Shown here piece after piece: positions 1 to 9,044 of a stretch of DNA of 64,000 nucleotides. Within the stretch, counting starts at the first letter, position 1. Each line of letters starts with the position of its first letter. A program made the translations under genes and the position numbers. Source of the DNA: Armatimonadota bacterium. Lineage in GTDB: Bacteria; Armatimonadota; Fimbriimonadia; Fimbriimonadales; GBS-DC. Below the pieces are notes generated by a model. That model worked only from the letters and a program-made list of their open reading frames with translations. It was not told the origin of the DNA and made no database searches. The stretch is from assembly GCA_013359125.1 (NCBI GenBank), contig JABWCR010000016.1, positions 1-64,000 on the forward strand. The letters are read 5' to 3'.

Positions 1-108
1 GTGCTGAACGCCGCCCAAGAAACCTACCCCGCAGCCGACGACCCCGAATGGGGCCAAGTCCCCCCGGACGAAGTCTGGACCCTCATCCCTCAGCACGAGG
101 GATCGTGA
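1..108 (+). CDS. C-terminal tail of a gene cut by the left window edge
   Basis: Frame 1 is open from the first base to a TGA at 106-108 and encodes 35 residues ending in PQHEGS. The opening GTG may be internal, so the true start is probably outside the window. The tail is rich in Pro, Asp, Glu and Trp. No family is recognisable from so short a piece. The stop lies 49 bases before the next gene on the same strand. Confidence 0.45.
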   Translation: MLNAAQETYPAADDPEWGQVPPDEVWTLIPQHEGS

Positions 109-156
109 ACGAGGCGCATCGCGGGAAGGACAGCCTACAACTTCATCGAACTGAAG

Positions 157-723
157 ATGGCTATGGCAAAGCCCAAGAAGGTGTACGACGTCAAGCCGGT
201 AAAGGGCATGGAGACCGAACTCGGACTTTTGGCCGCGATGTTGCAGGACGGCACTACCGAATGGCGGGGCGAATTAGGCCGCATTGGACCGAACGGCATT
301 GTCTGGCAACCGTTTGAGAACGGCCACAGCATCGGCGCCATCTTGCTGCACATCATCGATGTCGAACTTTTCTGGCTGCGCCAGGTCGGGGCTAGCGAGG
401 AGATCGACCCAGCGGTCTGGAAGCAACTCTTGACCTACGAGACCAATGTGGACGCTGTAAAATGGCCCAAGCCGCCTAAGAAACCGCTGAAGTGGTACTT
501 TGACCTGCACGACCAGCATCGAAAAGAGACGCTGGCCGTGTTGAAAAATTGGCAGGACAAGCCGTCGGCCGTGAGGATGAGGCGGGAGAACGGGTTCACC
601 TTGCGCTGGCTGTTGCACCATGTGATCGCGCACGAGGCGTATCATGGCGGGCAGGCCGTGCTTCTCGCAATTCAGTATCGCAAGGAGCAGGCTAAGCTTC
701 GAGCATCGACTTCAGGCGGTTAA
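157..723 (+). CDS. DinB-family (four-helix bundle) protein
   Basis: This 188-residue protein has the layout of the DinB/YfiT metal-binding four-helix fold. His65 lies in the helix beginning GHSIGAILLH, and His159 and His163 lie in HEAYHGGQ, giving the usual three-His metal site. Family members are often thiol-dependent transferases or damage-induced proteins of unknown role, and the substrate cannot be read from sequence. The start is the first ATG; a second ATG two codons later is equally possible because the upstream purine run (GAAG) is weak. The last 32 bases overlap the 3' end of the convergent gene at 692-1258. Confidence 0.8.
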   Translation: MAMAKPKKVYDVKPVKGMETELGLLAAMLQDGTTEWRGELGRIGPNGIVWQPFENGHSIGAILLHIIDVELFWLRQVGASEEIDPAVWKQLLTYETNVDAVKWPKPPKKPLKWYFDLHDQHRKETLAVLKNWQDKPSAVRMRRENGFTLRWLLHHVIAHEAYHGGQAVLLAIQYRKEQAKLRASTSGG

Positions 724-1258
724 GCGCGTCGCCCCAGGCAACTCGCGCCCCGTCTGCTTCTGGCCGACCCTGCAGGCGGTCGTGGGTTACCATTACATAG
801 GTCTTGCCGCCGCCTTTGTCCTGAAACACCACGTCCACCACGCCGCCCGGCTGACAATCGGGATGCTGCCAATCGTAGCGCAGGTCTTTGTTCTCGCGCT
901 CGCGCTTGATCGCCCCGGGCAACGCGCCGCCCAGCCACCGTTCTTGCGCTTTGGGGTCGAGCCAAGTTTTGTAGGCCGCTGTCAGATCGCAGGCGATGGT
1001 CTTGGTAACGCAGATGCTGTAGCCCTTTGGCCGGCCGTCCTTTTCGACCCTGTTATGTCGCGCTTCGTATTCGATGTTGATGGTAGTCGCCCACCAGGCA
1101 TCAACTTTGTGATTGACATAGAGATGCTCGATGATCTTTCGGCGACCGGCGTCAATGCCGACCTCTTTGTCCAAAAGGTCGAACCAGTCGTCGAGCGCAC
1201 GACCGGTTTCCTCTTTGATCGCGCTCATCGGTTTGTCGGGCTGGAGTTGAATGTTCAT
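692..1258 (-). CDS. AHSA1/SRPBCC-fold protein with N-terminal DUF4287-like segment
   Basis: The first ~60 residues, with TGRALDDWFDLLDKE, look like the DUF4287 helical module. The rest, with the motif TWLDPKAQERWLGG, resembles the Aha1/START-like SRPBCC ligand-binding fold. Such proteins bind hydrophobic ligands or act in stress responses; the ligand here is unknown. I chose the ATG at 1258 over one 12 codons upstream because GGAG sits about ten bases before it. The gene is divergent from the gene at 1303 and its 3' end overlaps the DinB gene by 32 bp. Confidence 0.75.
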   Translation of the reverse strand: MNIQLQPDKPMSAIKEETGRALDDWFDLLDKEVGIDAGRRKIIEHLYVNHKVDAWWATTINIEYEARHNRVEKDGRPKGYSICVTKTIACDLTAAYKTWLDPKAQERWLGGALPGAIKRERENKDLRYDWQHPDCQPGGVVDVVFQDKGGGKTYVMVTHDRLQGRPEADGARVAWGDALNRLKSMLEA

Positions 1259-1302
1259 GGGTAATTCTCCGTAAGATAATGTAGACTCTAGCACAGGGGG
1301 CG

Positions 1303-3450
1303 ATGGAAATGAAAAGGGCGATTCTTTTGTTAGCGGCGGCGCTGACGGTTGGGCACGGCCAGCAGCCGGTTACGTTGACGGCTCGCGCAGAGCCGCTTCT
1401 CCAGATCGTCAATAAGCTTTCGGAGCAGAGCGGCGTCAAAATCTCGGTGCAGGGTCCGATCAAGGACGATCTGCTGTTGGTTCGCGTCAAAGATCAGCCA
1501 GTAGAGGCCGTACTGAAGCGTCTGGCGGAGGCGTTGCGCGCCGACTTGATCAAGGATGGGGACGGGTACCGCATCGCCTGGTCGGCCAAAAGCGCGCAGG
1601 ACGAAGAGCGCGAGATTTCCGAATGGATGATGGGGCAGCTCGGTCAGTATCGCCAGGCTGGCGCGGGTCCGTTCGATACAGCGAAGTTGAAAACCGCCCT
1701 GGACGAGTTCATCAAGATAATGGAGCAGTATCGGGGCGCGGGTTCGGCGCTGATGTGGGATCAGTTTGACGAGACGGAGTTTGAGGAGACGTTTTCAGAT
1801 TATCAGGCTCTCTCGCCCGAAGGCCGGGCGATTGGTTTTTGGCTGGCGAGGGCGGACATGGCCGCCATTGCGCGGATGAAGCCAGGCGATCGGATTGTTT
1901 TCAGTTCGGCTCCCACGCGGGCGCAGCGCCCTCTATCTGTAGACCGCTCCACCTTTGCCCAGTATCGCGAGCGGAAAACCGAAGATGCAAAGCAACTCAA
2001 GACTCTAGTCGAAGAGTACGAAAAGAAAGTGGCCGCGCTGCTCCCGGAGCTTAGCGACCTAATGGGCGATGCCGAGGGAGGCGCCGAGGCGGCTGCGGCC
2101 GCCGAGGAAGAACAGAAGGACGGGGACCTTGTTTGGCTGTGCATAGAAAGAACCGGTCCTTTTCAACTCAATCTTTGGTCGGTCGTTTTTAGGGAGAACG
2201 AGGGGTTCGAGCACGAGTTGGTTATGATCGAAGGGCCAAAGCGCCTCCAATCAGACGTGCAATCGATCATGGGCAAGGATCCAAAGCGCGCTATTGCGTT
2301 GGACGAAGCGACTTCCGACCTTTATACGTCCGGAGTGCAGAATCTGTACAATCGAACGACCGTCGCGCCCAAAACCGTGCAGAAATTGAGAGAGCGGCTT
2401 CTTCGGCCAGCCGATCACGAGCCGTTGAACTGGGTCGTCTCTCCGCTCCTGTTAGGGCTCGCAGAGAGCGAAGATACCCCTGTCGTGGCGCTGCTGAGCG
2501 ATGAGTTGTTGGCGAATTGCGCGAGGATGAGGCCTGGCGTTGTAACGCCAATGGCCGTGCAGAGCGCGTTCGTCAAGCCGTCGCGCAGAGTGCAGTGGAA
2601 GGTGGAAGAGGGTTGGCTGTTGGGGGTCGGGGCCTATCCGAACGCTGTTCGCAACGAGCGAGCGGATCGTTCGACAAGTCAGGCCGTGTGGCTTGAGAGC
2701 TACGAGAACGGCGCGCCTGTACTGGCCGATTACCTCAAGTTGGCGAAAGGCTCACTCGACCCGCATCCCTATTACCCGTTCCAATCGTACATCGAACTGT
2801 TAGAGTTCTTTGTAGGAAGCGATGTGAACTACCACGGCCAGACGACGCCTCTCGACGCCGTTTTTGCGGCGCTCAGTCCGCAGCAATGGTTGGCGCTGCA
2901 GGCAGGCCAGCGAATTTCGATCGGGATGCTATCGCCCGACCAGCGCAGAATCCTGAATCGGTATGCCTATGGCGCTTTAACCGCCGAGCCGGAGTCTCCA
3001 GAGTTAGAAGAAATGGACGAAGTCGACACCGACTCGCCCGCATTTGAAATCACCAGTCGCTATCCCGACGGCCTGCCGCCAACCGGCTTCCTTGCGGTCG
3101 AGACAATGCCCGAGTTTCGATACGTCGTCGAAATCAAAGGAGACATCCGAAAGACCGAGTGGATCGGTGTCGGACCCGACGAACTAGAGGAACTGATAGA
3201 ATCATCGTACCGATCTCTACTGAAGACCCACGAAGCCGATTCGGAGTTGGAGGACTCGCGGGTCAAGCGGCAGACGATGAATCGATACTCGGCCAAAGTC
3301 GTCTTAGATCCCGAGTTTCAATGGTCGACGGAATTTGCAGGAACAGAAGCCAAGTCCGAATGGGTCCCCTTCAAGTCTCTCCCCCAGCCGGTGCAGGCGG
3401 CGCTCAAGAAGATCAGTCGGCCACGGCCAGAGCCTGTGGAGCCGAATTGA
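1303..3450 (+). CDS. Secreted protein with N-terminal STN-like domain, function unknown
   Basis: The 715-residue product starts with a signal peptide (MEMKRAILLLAAALTVGHGQ). Residues ~22-100 resemble the STN domain (secretin/TonB short N-terminus) found at the periplasmic end of outer-membrane proteins. The long remainder is acidic, contains a Glu/Ala-rich stretch near residue 260, and matches no family I recognise. There is no C-terminal barrel signature. An ATG two codons downstream (1309) could also be the start. The gene stands alone, divergent from 692-1258. It is probably periplasmic. Confidence 0.7.
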   Translation: MEMKRAILLLAAALTVGHGQQPVTLTARAEPLLQIVNKLSEQSGVKISVQGPIKDDLLLVRVKDQPVEAVLKRLAEALRADLIKDGDGYRIAWSAKSAQDEEREISEWMMGQLGQYRQAGAGPFDTAKLKTALDEFIKIMEQYRGAGSALMWDQFDETEFEETFSDYQALSPEGRAIGFWLARADMAAIARMKPGDRIVFSSAPTRAQRPLSVDRSTFAQYRERKTEDAKQLKTLVEEYEKKVAALLPELSDLMGDAEGGAEAAAAAEEEQKDGDLVWLCIERTGPFQLNLWSVVFRENEGFEHELVMIEGPKRLQSDVQSIMGKDPKRAIALDEATSDLYTSGVQNLYNRTTVAPKTVQKLRERLLRPADHEPLNWVVSPLLLGLAESEDTPVVALLSDELLANCARMRPGVVTPMAVQSAFVKPSRRVQWKVEEGWLLGVGAYPNAVRNERADRSTSQAVWLESYENGAPVLADYLKLAKGSLDPHPYYPFQSYIELLEFFVGSDVNYHGQTTPLDAVFAALSPQQWLALQAGQRISIGMLSPDQRRILNRYAYGALTAEPESPELEEMDEVDTDSPAFEITSRYPDGLPPTGFLAVETMPEFRYVVEIKGDIRKTEWIGVGPDELEELIESSYRSLLKTHEADSELEDSRVKRQTMNRYSAKVVLDPEFQWSTEFAGTEAKSEWVPFKSLPQPVQAALKKISRPRPEPVEPN

Positions 3451-3476
3451 CGCCCGGTGTGCCACAATGATATTAT
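3447..3476 (+). promoter_or_regulatory. Near-consensus sigma-70-type promoter
   Basis: A -35 box TTGACG (3447-3452), an 18-base spacer and a -10 box TATTAT (3471-3476) overlap the last codons of the preceding gene. Transcription would start near 3483, just before a strong ribosome-binding site and a 14-codon ORF. It is one of the clearest two-box promoters I found in the window. Confidence 0.55.
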
Positions 3477-3496
3477 CCTAAACGTAAGGGGGTGAT

Positions 3497-3541
3497 ATGC
3501 GGATGGACAACTACCGTAATCAGGAGGGGGCGCGGTTTTAG
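3497..3541 (+). CDS. 14-residue leader-peptide candidate
   Basis: ATG at 3497 is followed by 13 sense codons and a TAG at 3539-3541, giving MRMDNYRNQEGARF. The preceding AAGGGGGTGAT is almost a perfect match to the anti-Shine-Dalgarno complement and ends directly before the ATG. The stop codon lies inside a GC hairpin, as in attenuator leader peptides, but there is no run of one regulatory amino acid. Translation is plausible; the role is unknown. Confidence 0.35.
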   Translation: MRMDNYRNQEGARF

Positions 3542-3636
3542 CCGCCCCGGAGAGGGCTGGCCATGCCTGCTTCGTCAGCGTTTAGCGACGCCTGAACTGG
3601 AAGCGGTTATGAACTCAGCTCCCTTCTAAGCTAACG

Positions 3637-3666
3637 ATCGGGCGCCGGCTCTGCTCGGCGCCCCGA
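3637..3666 (+). terminator. GC-rich hairpin before the DUF697-like gene
   Basis: The arms ATCGGGCGCCG and CGGCGCCCCGAT form a stem of about 11 bp with one bulge around the loop GCTCTGCT. No T-run follows. It may be a Rho-assisted terminator, an attenuator, or simply the 3' domain of the candidate RNA at 3483-3680. Confidence 0.35.
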
Positions 3667-3687
3667 TCTATCCACAGGGGGAAATCA

Positions 3688-4515
3688 ATGAGAATGCGGC
3701 TTTGGAACCAATTCAGCCATTGGTGGGGGTTGACCAAACAACTCTCGCCCAAGGCGATCGAAGCCGAACTGAACGCAACGTTTAAGATCGCGCTGGTGGG
3801 ACAGCACGATCGAACGGAATCCGTTTGGCGAGTGCTGACCGAAGGCGCAGGGGCGGACGCTCTGCGCAAAGCGGAAGATTATGTGCACCGCACCAGCATC
3901 TATGCGAACGGGGATTACGATGCGGTGATCGAGTGCGACCAACTGGAAGTGCCTCAAGACGCCATCGAGCGTCTCATCATCGACCTGCACAAAAAGGAGT
4001 TTCCTTTGATCGCCGTGGCGCGAATCTTGCCGGGGACGCGAGAGATCGTGGCCAACAAGGTGATCGAGGAGAGCTCTCAACTGAACGCCGGTATTGCAAT
4101 GCTCTCGGCCGTGCCGAGCGTAGTGCCGCTGTTGGGGCTTCTAGCGCCGCCCGCCGCGCTGGCCGATATGGCGCTGCTCACCAAGAACCAGTTGATGATG
4201 GTGCTGCGCGTGGCGGCCTCGTATGGCAAGGAGGCGGATTGGAAGAAGCGATTGCCCGAGTTAGGCTCGGTGATCGGATCGGCCTTCGGCTGGCGGGCCA
4301 TCGCTCGAGAGTTGGTCGGCTTTGTGCCGGGCGGCGTCGGCGTCGTGCTGAAGGGTATGGTGGCCTATGCCGGCACGAGCACTATTGGCCGAGCGGCGGC
4401 TTGGTTCTATGCCACCGGTCGCGCCCCGGGCAAGGCCGAGCGCGAGCGGCTGTACGAACAGGCATGGCGAGAAGCGCGCGAAAAGAGCAAAGAGTGGAAG
4501 GAGCCCAAACCTTAA
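3688..4515 (+). CDS. Degenerate GTPase-like / DUF697-type membrane-associated protein
   Basis: This 275-residue protein resembles the YcjF/DUF697 family. The first ~135 residues look like a P-loop GTPase domain, but the G1 position reads GQHDRTES with no Gly-Lys-Ser/Thr, so nucleotide binding is doubtful. Residues ~135-235 carry the hydrophobic hairpin typical of DUF697 (VPSVVPLLGLLAPPAALADM and a second Gly-rich stretch). The basic C-terminal tail is likely cytoplasmic. AGGGGG precedes the ATG. The next gene starts 2 bases after the stop, so the two probably form an operon. The function is unknown. Confidence 0.65.
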   Translation: MRMRLWNQFSHWWGLTKQLSPKAIEAELNATFKIALVGQHDRTESVWRVLTEGAGADALRKAEDYVHRTSIYANGDYDAVIECDQLEVPQDAIERLIIDLHKKEFPLIAVARILPGTREIVANKVIEESSQLNAGIAMLSAVPSVVPLLGLLAPPAALADMALLTKNQLMMVLRVAASYGKEADWKKRLPELGSVIGSAFGWRAIARELVGFVPGGVGVVLKGMVAYAGTSTIGRAAAWFYATGRAPGKAERERLYEQAWREAREKSKEWKEPKP

Positions 4516-4517
4516 AA

Positions 4518-5462
4518 ATGAAGCGGATCGTCTCGGTGAGTTTGGGGTCTTCCCGCCGGGACAAACGAACCGAAGCGACGCTCCTGGGCGAGCGTTTCTT
4601 GATCGAGCGTATCGGCACAGACGGGGACTTGCGCCGATACGCTCGGATGTTTCGCGATCTGGACGGCCAGGCCGATGCGCTGGGCGTCGGCGGCGCCGAC
4701 CTTTACCTTTGGATGGACGACCGTCGTTACGTCTTTCGCACGGTCCAAAGGTTGGTGAGCGGCGCGGTCAAGACGCCCGTGGTGGACGGCAGCGGCCTCA
4801 AAAACACGCTAGAGCGGGAAACCGTTCGATACCTGACGGAGACAGGCGCTATCAATCGCCAGACCAAAGTCTTGATGGTGGCGGCGGTGGATCGGTTTGG
4901 GATGGCGCAGGCGCTGGCCGAGAGCTGCGATCAGGTTGTCTACGGCGATCTGGTATTTGGGATCGGTTTCCCTTTGCCCATTCGATCGTATCGAATGCTA
5001 CGGATTCTGGCGCGTTTGCTATTGCCCGTCATCACTCGGCTTCCCTTTCAGTGGTTCTATCCGACCGGGTCGAAGCAAGAGAGCCGGAAGCCTCGCGCGC
5101 CAAAATTGTTCGCAGAGGCCGACTTGATCGCTGGCGACTGGCACATCATCCGACGCTATATGCCCGACGATCTGAAAGGGAAAGTCGTGCTGACCAACAC
5201 GCTGCGGAAGGCCGACATCGATCTTCTAAAGGAAGCGGGCGTCGAGAAGGCGATCGCGACAACGCCCGAGTTCGAAGGCGAATCGTTCGGCACGAACGTG
5301 ATGGAAGGCGTTTTGGTCGCGCTGTTGGGCAGACGGCCGGAAGAACTGACCCCCCAAGACTATCTATCGGCTCTTGAAAAATTGAGCTGGAAGCCAACCG
5401 TTGTGAAACTTCAGACGGTTAGCCCGGATTTTGTCGCTGCACGTCCGGGTGGTTCCAGTTGA
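4518..5462 (+). CDS. Quinate 5-dehydrogenase-like family protein
   Basis: The 314-residue product opens with RIVSVSLGSSRRDKR and LLGERFLIERIGTDGD. I associate this signature with a family annotated 'quinate 5-dehydrogenase' in Deinococcus-Thermus and relatives. That name comes from databases, and I see no direct evidence for the reaction. The gene begins 2 bases after the DUF697-like gene and is presumably co-transcribed. The ATG at 4518 is the family-consistent start, although the frame is open far upstream. The 3' end overlaps the convergent NYN gene by 44 bp. Confidence 0.65.
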   Translation: MKRIVSVSLGSSRRDKRTEATLLGERFLIERIGTDGDLRRYARMFRDLDGQADALGVGGADLYLWMDDRRYVFRTVQRLVSGAVKTPVVDGSGLKNTLERETVRYLTETGAINRQTKVLMVAAVDRFGMAQALAESCDQVVYGDLVFGIGFPLPIRSYRMLRILARLLLPVITRLPFQWFYPTGSKQESRKPRAPKLFAEADLIAGDWHIIRRYMPDDLKGKVVLTNTLRKADIDLLKEAGVEKAIATTPEFEGESFGTNVMEGVLVALLGRRPEELTPQDYLSALEKLSWKPTVVKLQTVSPDFVAARPGGSS

Positions 5463-6315
5463 TCAGAATGACCGAATAGTCGTGCGGCTCTCCCGGGCGC
5501 TTCTCGACTCGGATCGCGCCGCGATCCTCTAAATCGCTGATAGAGGCTTTTCGCTCAAAATCGGCCAGCAGCGGCGTTTCGGCGCGAAGCTCCCTTAGAA
5601 AGTTCGCCACATAGACCTCTGGATAATGCCCAAATCGGCGCATGAGGATGTCCAAGGCTTGCAGGGAGTTCTCATCGTCGATCTCTCGAGGCTTGCTGAA
5701 GTCTTCGGGCGCGGGGGGCTTGGGCGGCGTCGCCGGGCGGCTGGCGACCGCGGCCGTTGCGCGCGCCACCGGCTTCTGTTGCCGCGGAAAGTTGAACATG
5801 ACCTGTTGCGACTGCGGCATCAGCGACTTGGCGTCCAGAAAATGCTCTTCGCCCACGTTGATCAGCAGGTCGCCCGAGACGTTCTTTTGAAAAGCGACGA
5901 CCAGCACGGTCCGGGCGTGCTTGCGAAGGTGCTGAACGACCGGAATGTAATCGCGATCTCCGGCCAAGAAGACGAACGTGCGAATCTCCGGGCGGGTATA
6001 CATCGCTTCCATCACATCGATGCAAAGGCGCATGTCGGCGGCGTTCTTGTGCTCGGTGCCCAGCACATTGTGGGTTTCGACCCCCAACAGGTAGAGCGAG
6101 CCTAAGACTTGATGGCTGAGTTTCTCGAAATCGGCGTAGGCGTGCTGAAGGATGACGCTCTCGCTGCGCTCCTCCCAAACCCATTGGCGCAGGCTGCGCA
6201 CCATCTCCATCATGCAGTCGCCCGCGTCCACTCGATCGCCGATCGTGTTCTGAATGTAGTAGTAGATGTTCTCGAAATCGATGAAAACGGCGGCGTAGTT
6301 GGTCGAAGAGCTCAT
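5419..6315 (-). CDS. NYN-domain (LabA/PIN-like) putative ribonuclease
   Basis: Residues ~1-165 form a NYN domain, with FIDFENIYYY at the N-terminus, ADMRLCIDVMEAMY in the middle and FLAGDRDYIPVVQHLR. These supply the conserved acidic residues of the PIN-like nuclease site. A Pro/Ala-rich linker (~175-205) leads to a C-terminal helical segment that looks like a winged-helix or LOTUS-type module. The family cleaves or binds RNA; the target is unknown. The gene is divergent from the PTPS fusion (45 bp between starts) and its 3' end overlaps the convergent upstream gene. Confidence 0.8.
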   Translation of the reverse strand: MSSSTNYAAVFIDFENIYYYIQNTIGDRVDAGDCMMEMVRSLRQWVWEERSESVILQHAYADFEKLSHQVLGSLYLLGVETHNVLGTEHKNAADMRLCIDVMEAMYTRPEIRTFVFLAGDRDYIPVVQHLRKHARTVLVVAFQKNVSGDLLINVGEEHFLDAKSLMPQSQQVMFNFPRQQKPVARATAAVASRPATPPKPPAPEDFSKPREIDDENSLQALDILMRRFGHYPEVYVANFLRELRAETPLLADFERKASISDLEDRGAIRVEKRPGEPHDYSVILINWNHPDVQRQNPG

Positions 6316-6343
6316 CGCTTCTATTATGGCCTACCGGCGCGGC

Positions 6344-6352
6344 TGGTAAAAT
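6344..6352 (+). promoter_or_regulatory. Extended -10 promoter giving a near-leaderless PTPS transcript
   Basis: TGG plus TAAAAT (6347-6352) matches an extended -10 element. Only seven bases separate the hexamer from the ATG at 6360, so initiation would fall at or one base before the start codon. No Shine-Dalgarno sequence fits in that space. Confidence 0.45.
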
Positions 6353-6359
6353 TGGGCCG

Positions 6360-7193
6360 ATGCCCCGCGCCCGAATCCATCGCAAGGCCGAGTTCGAATC
6401 GTCGCATTTCATGCGCGTTCCGACCTGGAGCGAGGCTGAAAACGAGCGCGCGTTCGGTCGCCTAACCCGCCCTCACGGACACAATTACGTGGTGGAGGCA
6501 GGGGTCGAAGGACCGATCGACAAGAAGAACTTTTGGGTTGTAAACATCAAGGATTTGGACGACGCAATGCGCGATTGGGTCGTCGAACCTTTGGATCACA
6601 AGTGCCTGAACCTAGACGTGCCGTTCTTTCGAGATAGAAATCCGACCTGCGAGAATCTGGCGCTCTATGTGTGGCAGGCGCTGGATGGGAAAGTTGGAAA
6701 TTGCACACTATGCCGCACTGCCGCCAAGGAGTACGATTGGCTGGGCGCGTCTTACTTTGGAGAGATTATCGGAGGATTGCCTATGGCCCGCCTGACGAGA
6801 ACCTACGAGTTCTCTGCCGTGCACCGGTTGCATCGACCGGAGTTGTCCGACGAAGAAAACGAAGCGATATTTGGCAAGTGCAGCTGGCCGAACGGCCACG
6901 GCCATAGCTACCGAGCCGAGATCGCGATCAGCGGGCCGATCCACGCCGAGACGGGCATGGTGTTCGATCTCGCTCTGCTCGATCGAATCGTGCAAGCCGA
7001 GGTGATCGATCGGCTGGACTTTAAGAACCTGAACGAAGAGGTGCCGGAATTAAAGGGCCAGATACCGACGACCGAAGTACTGGCCCGGTTCATCTACCAG
7101 GCCGTTAAGCCGCACATTGCCGCGCCCGCCGCGCTCAAGCGAACGCGGATCTATGAGACGCACAAGAGCTGGTTCGACTACGAGGAAGAATGA
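6360..7193 (+). CDS. Tandem fusion of two 6-pyruvoyl/6-carboxy-tetrahydropterin synthase domains
   Basis: Two PTPS/QueD-type domains lie in one 277-residue chain. Domain 1 (1-~137) has zinc ligands His16, His39 and His41, but Leu35 where the catalytic Cys is expected. Domain 2 (from Met142) has His155, His180, His182 and Cys174 (FGKCSWPNGHGHSY). Only the second half therefore looks catalytically complete. The enzymes act on 7,8-dihydroneopterin triphosphate, for queuosine or pterin cofactors. Domain 1 ends with a typical family C-terminus (SYFGE), followed by four linker residues and an internal ribosome-binding site (6771). Its stop overlaps the SDR start by four bases. Confidence 0.88.
   Translation: MPRARIHRKAEFESSHFMRVPTWSEAENERAFGRLTRPHGHNYVVEAGVEGPIDKKNFWVVNIKDLDDAMRDWVVEPLDHKCLNLDVPFFRDRNPTCENLALYVWQALDGKVGNCTLCRTAAKEYDWLGASYFGEIIGGLPMARLTRTYEFSAVHRLHRPELSDEENEAIFGKCSWPNGHGHSYRAEIAISGPIHAETGMVFDLALLDRIVQAEVIDRLDFKNLNEEVPELKGQIPTTEVLARFIYQAVKPHIAAPAALKRTRIYETHKSWFDYEEE
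6771..6785 (+). promoter_or_regulatory. Internal ribosome-binding site and start codon inside the PTPS fusion
   Basis: GGAGG at 6771-6775 lies seven bases before an in-frame ATG at 6783 (Met142), exactly at the domain boundary. It could yield the second PTPS domain alone as a 136-residue protein. Confidence 0.5.
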
Positions 7194-7870
7194 GCGAAAT
7201 GAGAGGCAAGAGGGCGGTCGTAACCGGCGGCAGCAAGGGAATCGGACGGGCGGTCGGGCAACGCCTGGCGCAAGAAGGCGTCGCAGTATGGTTGGTTTCT
7301 CGGACGATGGAGGGCGCTTTGCCCGAGGGTTGTCAGGGATTCGCCTGCGACGTTGCCGACTTTGAGGCCGTGCGAGAGATGGCGGCTCAGATAGGACCGA
7401 TCGACCTCTTGGTGAACGCGGCGGGGGTCGCAGGATTTGAAAGCGTTATGGATTCGGACCCGGCGCTGTGGCGGCGAGTTATTGAGACCAACCTGATCGG
7501 CGCCTACCACTGCGCAAAAGTTTTTTTGCCGGGGATGTTGACAAAACGCAGCGGCCATATCCTTAACATTGGGTCGGTGGCATCGTACACCGCGTTTCCC
7601 GGCGCGACGGCCTACTGCGCGTCCAAAGCCGGATTGCTAATGTTCTCGCGATCGTTGGCGATGGAGGTGCGAGGCGAAGGCGTTAAGGTCTCTGCGCTGT
7701 TGCCCGGCGCGACGGATACGCCGCTATGGGAGACGACCAGTTCTCGCCCGCCCAAGGATGAAATGATGAAACCGGAACATATAGCGGAGGCCGCAATGGC
7801 GATTTTGACTCAGCCGGAAGGTTCGGTGATCGATGAGTTGCGAGTGATGCCGCCGTTAGGGGTGCTTTAG
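7190..7870 (+). CDS. Short-chain dehydrogenase/reductase
   Basis: This 226-residue SDR has the cofactor motif TGGSKGIG (12-19), NAAG (77-80), the catalytic Tyr142 and Lys146 (YCASK), and Ser129 or Ser132 upstream. The ATGA overlap with the PTPS fusion implies translational coupling. By context it may reduce a pterin, like sepiapterin or dihydropteridine reductases, but SDR substrates cannot be assigned from sequence. FabG-like activity is an alternative. Confidence 0.82.
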   Translation: MSEMRGKRAVVTGGSKGIGRAVGQRLAQEGVAVWLVSRTMEGALPEGCQGFACDVADFEAVREMAAQIGPIDLLVNAAGVAGFESVMDSDPALWRRVIETNLIGAYHCAKVFLPGMLTKRSGHILNIGSVASYTAFPGATAYCASKAGLLMFSRSLAMEVRGEGVKVSALLPGATDTPLWETTSSRPPKDEMMKPEHIAEAAMAILTQPEGSVIDELRVMPPLGVL

Positions 7871-7871
7871 C

Positions 7872-9040
<1,169 letters not shown>

Positions 9041-9044
<4 letters not shown>

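Larger units (their letters stand above)
3483..3680 (+). ncRNA. Candidate structured leader or small RNA
   Basis: This is the longest gene-free stretch (3451-3687). After the promoter it contains a 14-codon ORF, a GGGGCG...CGCCCC hairpin near 3527-3549 and a strong hairpin at about 3637-3666 (ATCGGGCGCCG paired with CGGCGCCCCGAT, one bulged C). GGATGGA near 3501 can also pair with TCTATCC near 3667, which would close a domain of roughly 170 nt. It matches no RNA family I can name: I see no SRP, RNase P or tmRNA hallmarks. It could be a separate small RNA or the 5' leader of the gene at 3688. Confidence 0.35.

Noticed and set aside
3825-4517. Upstream extension of the quinate-dehydrogenase-like frame
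   Set aside because: It is the shadow of the DUF697-like gene. The family N-terminus matches the ATG at 4518.
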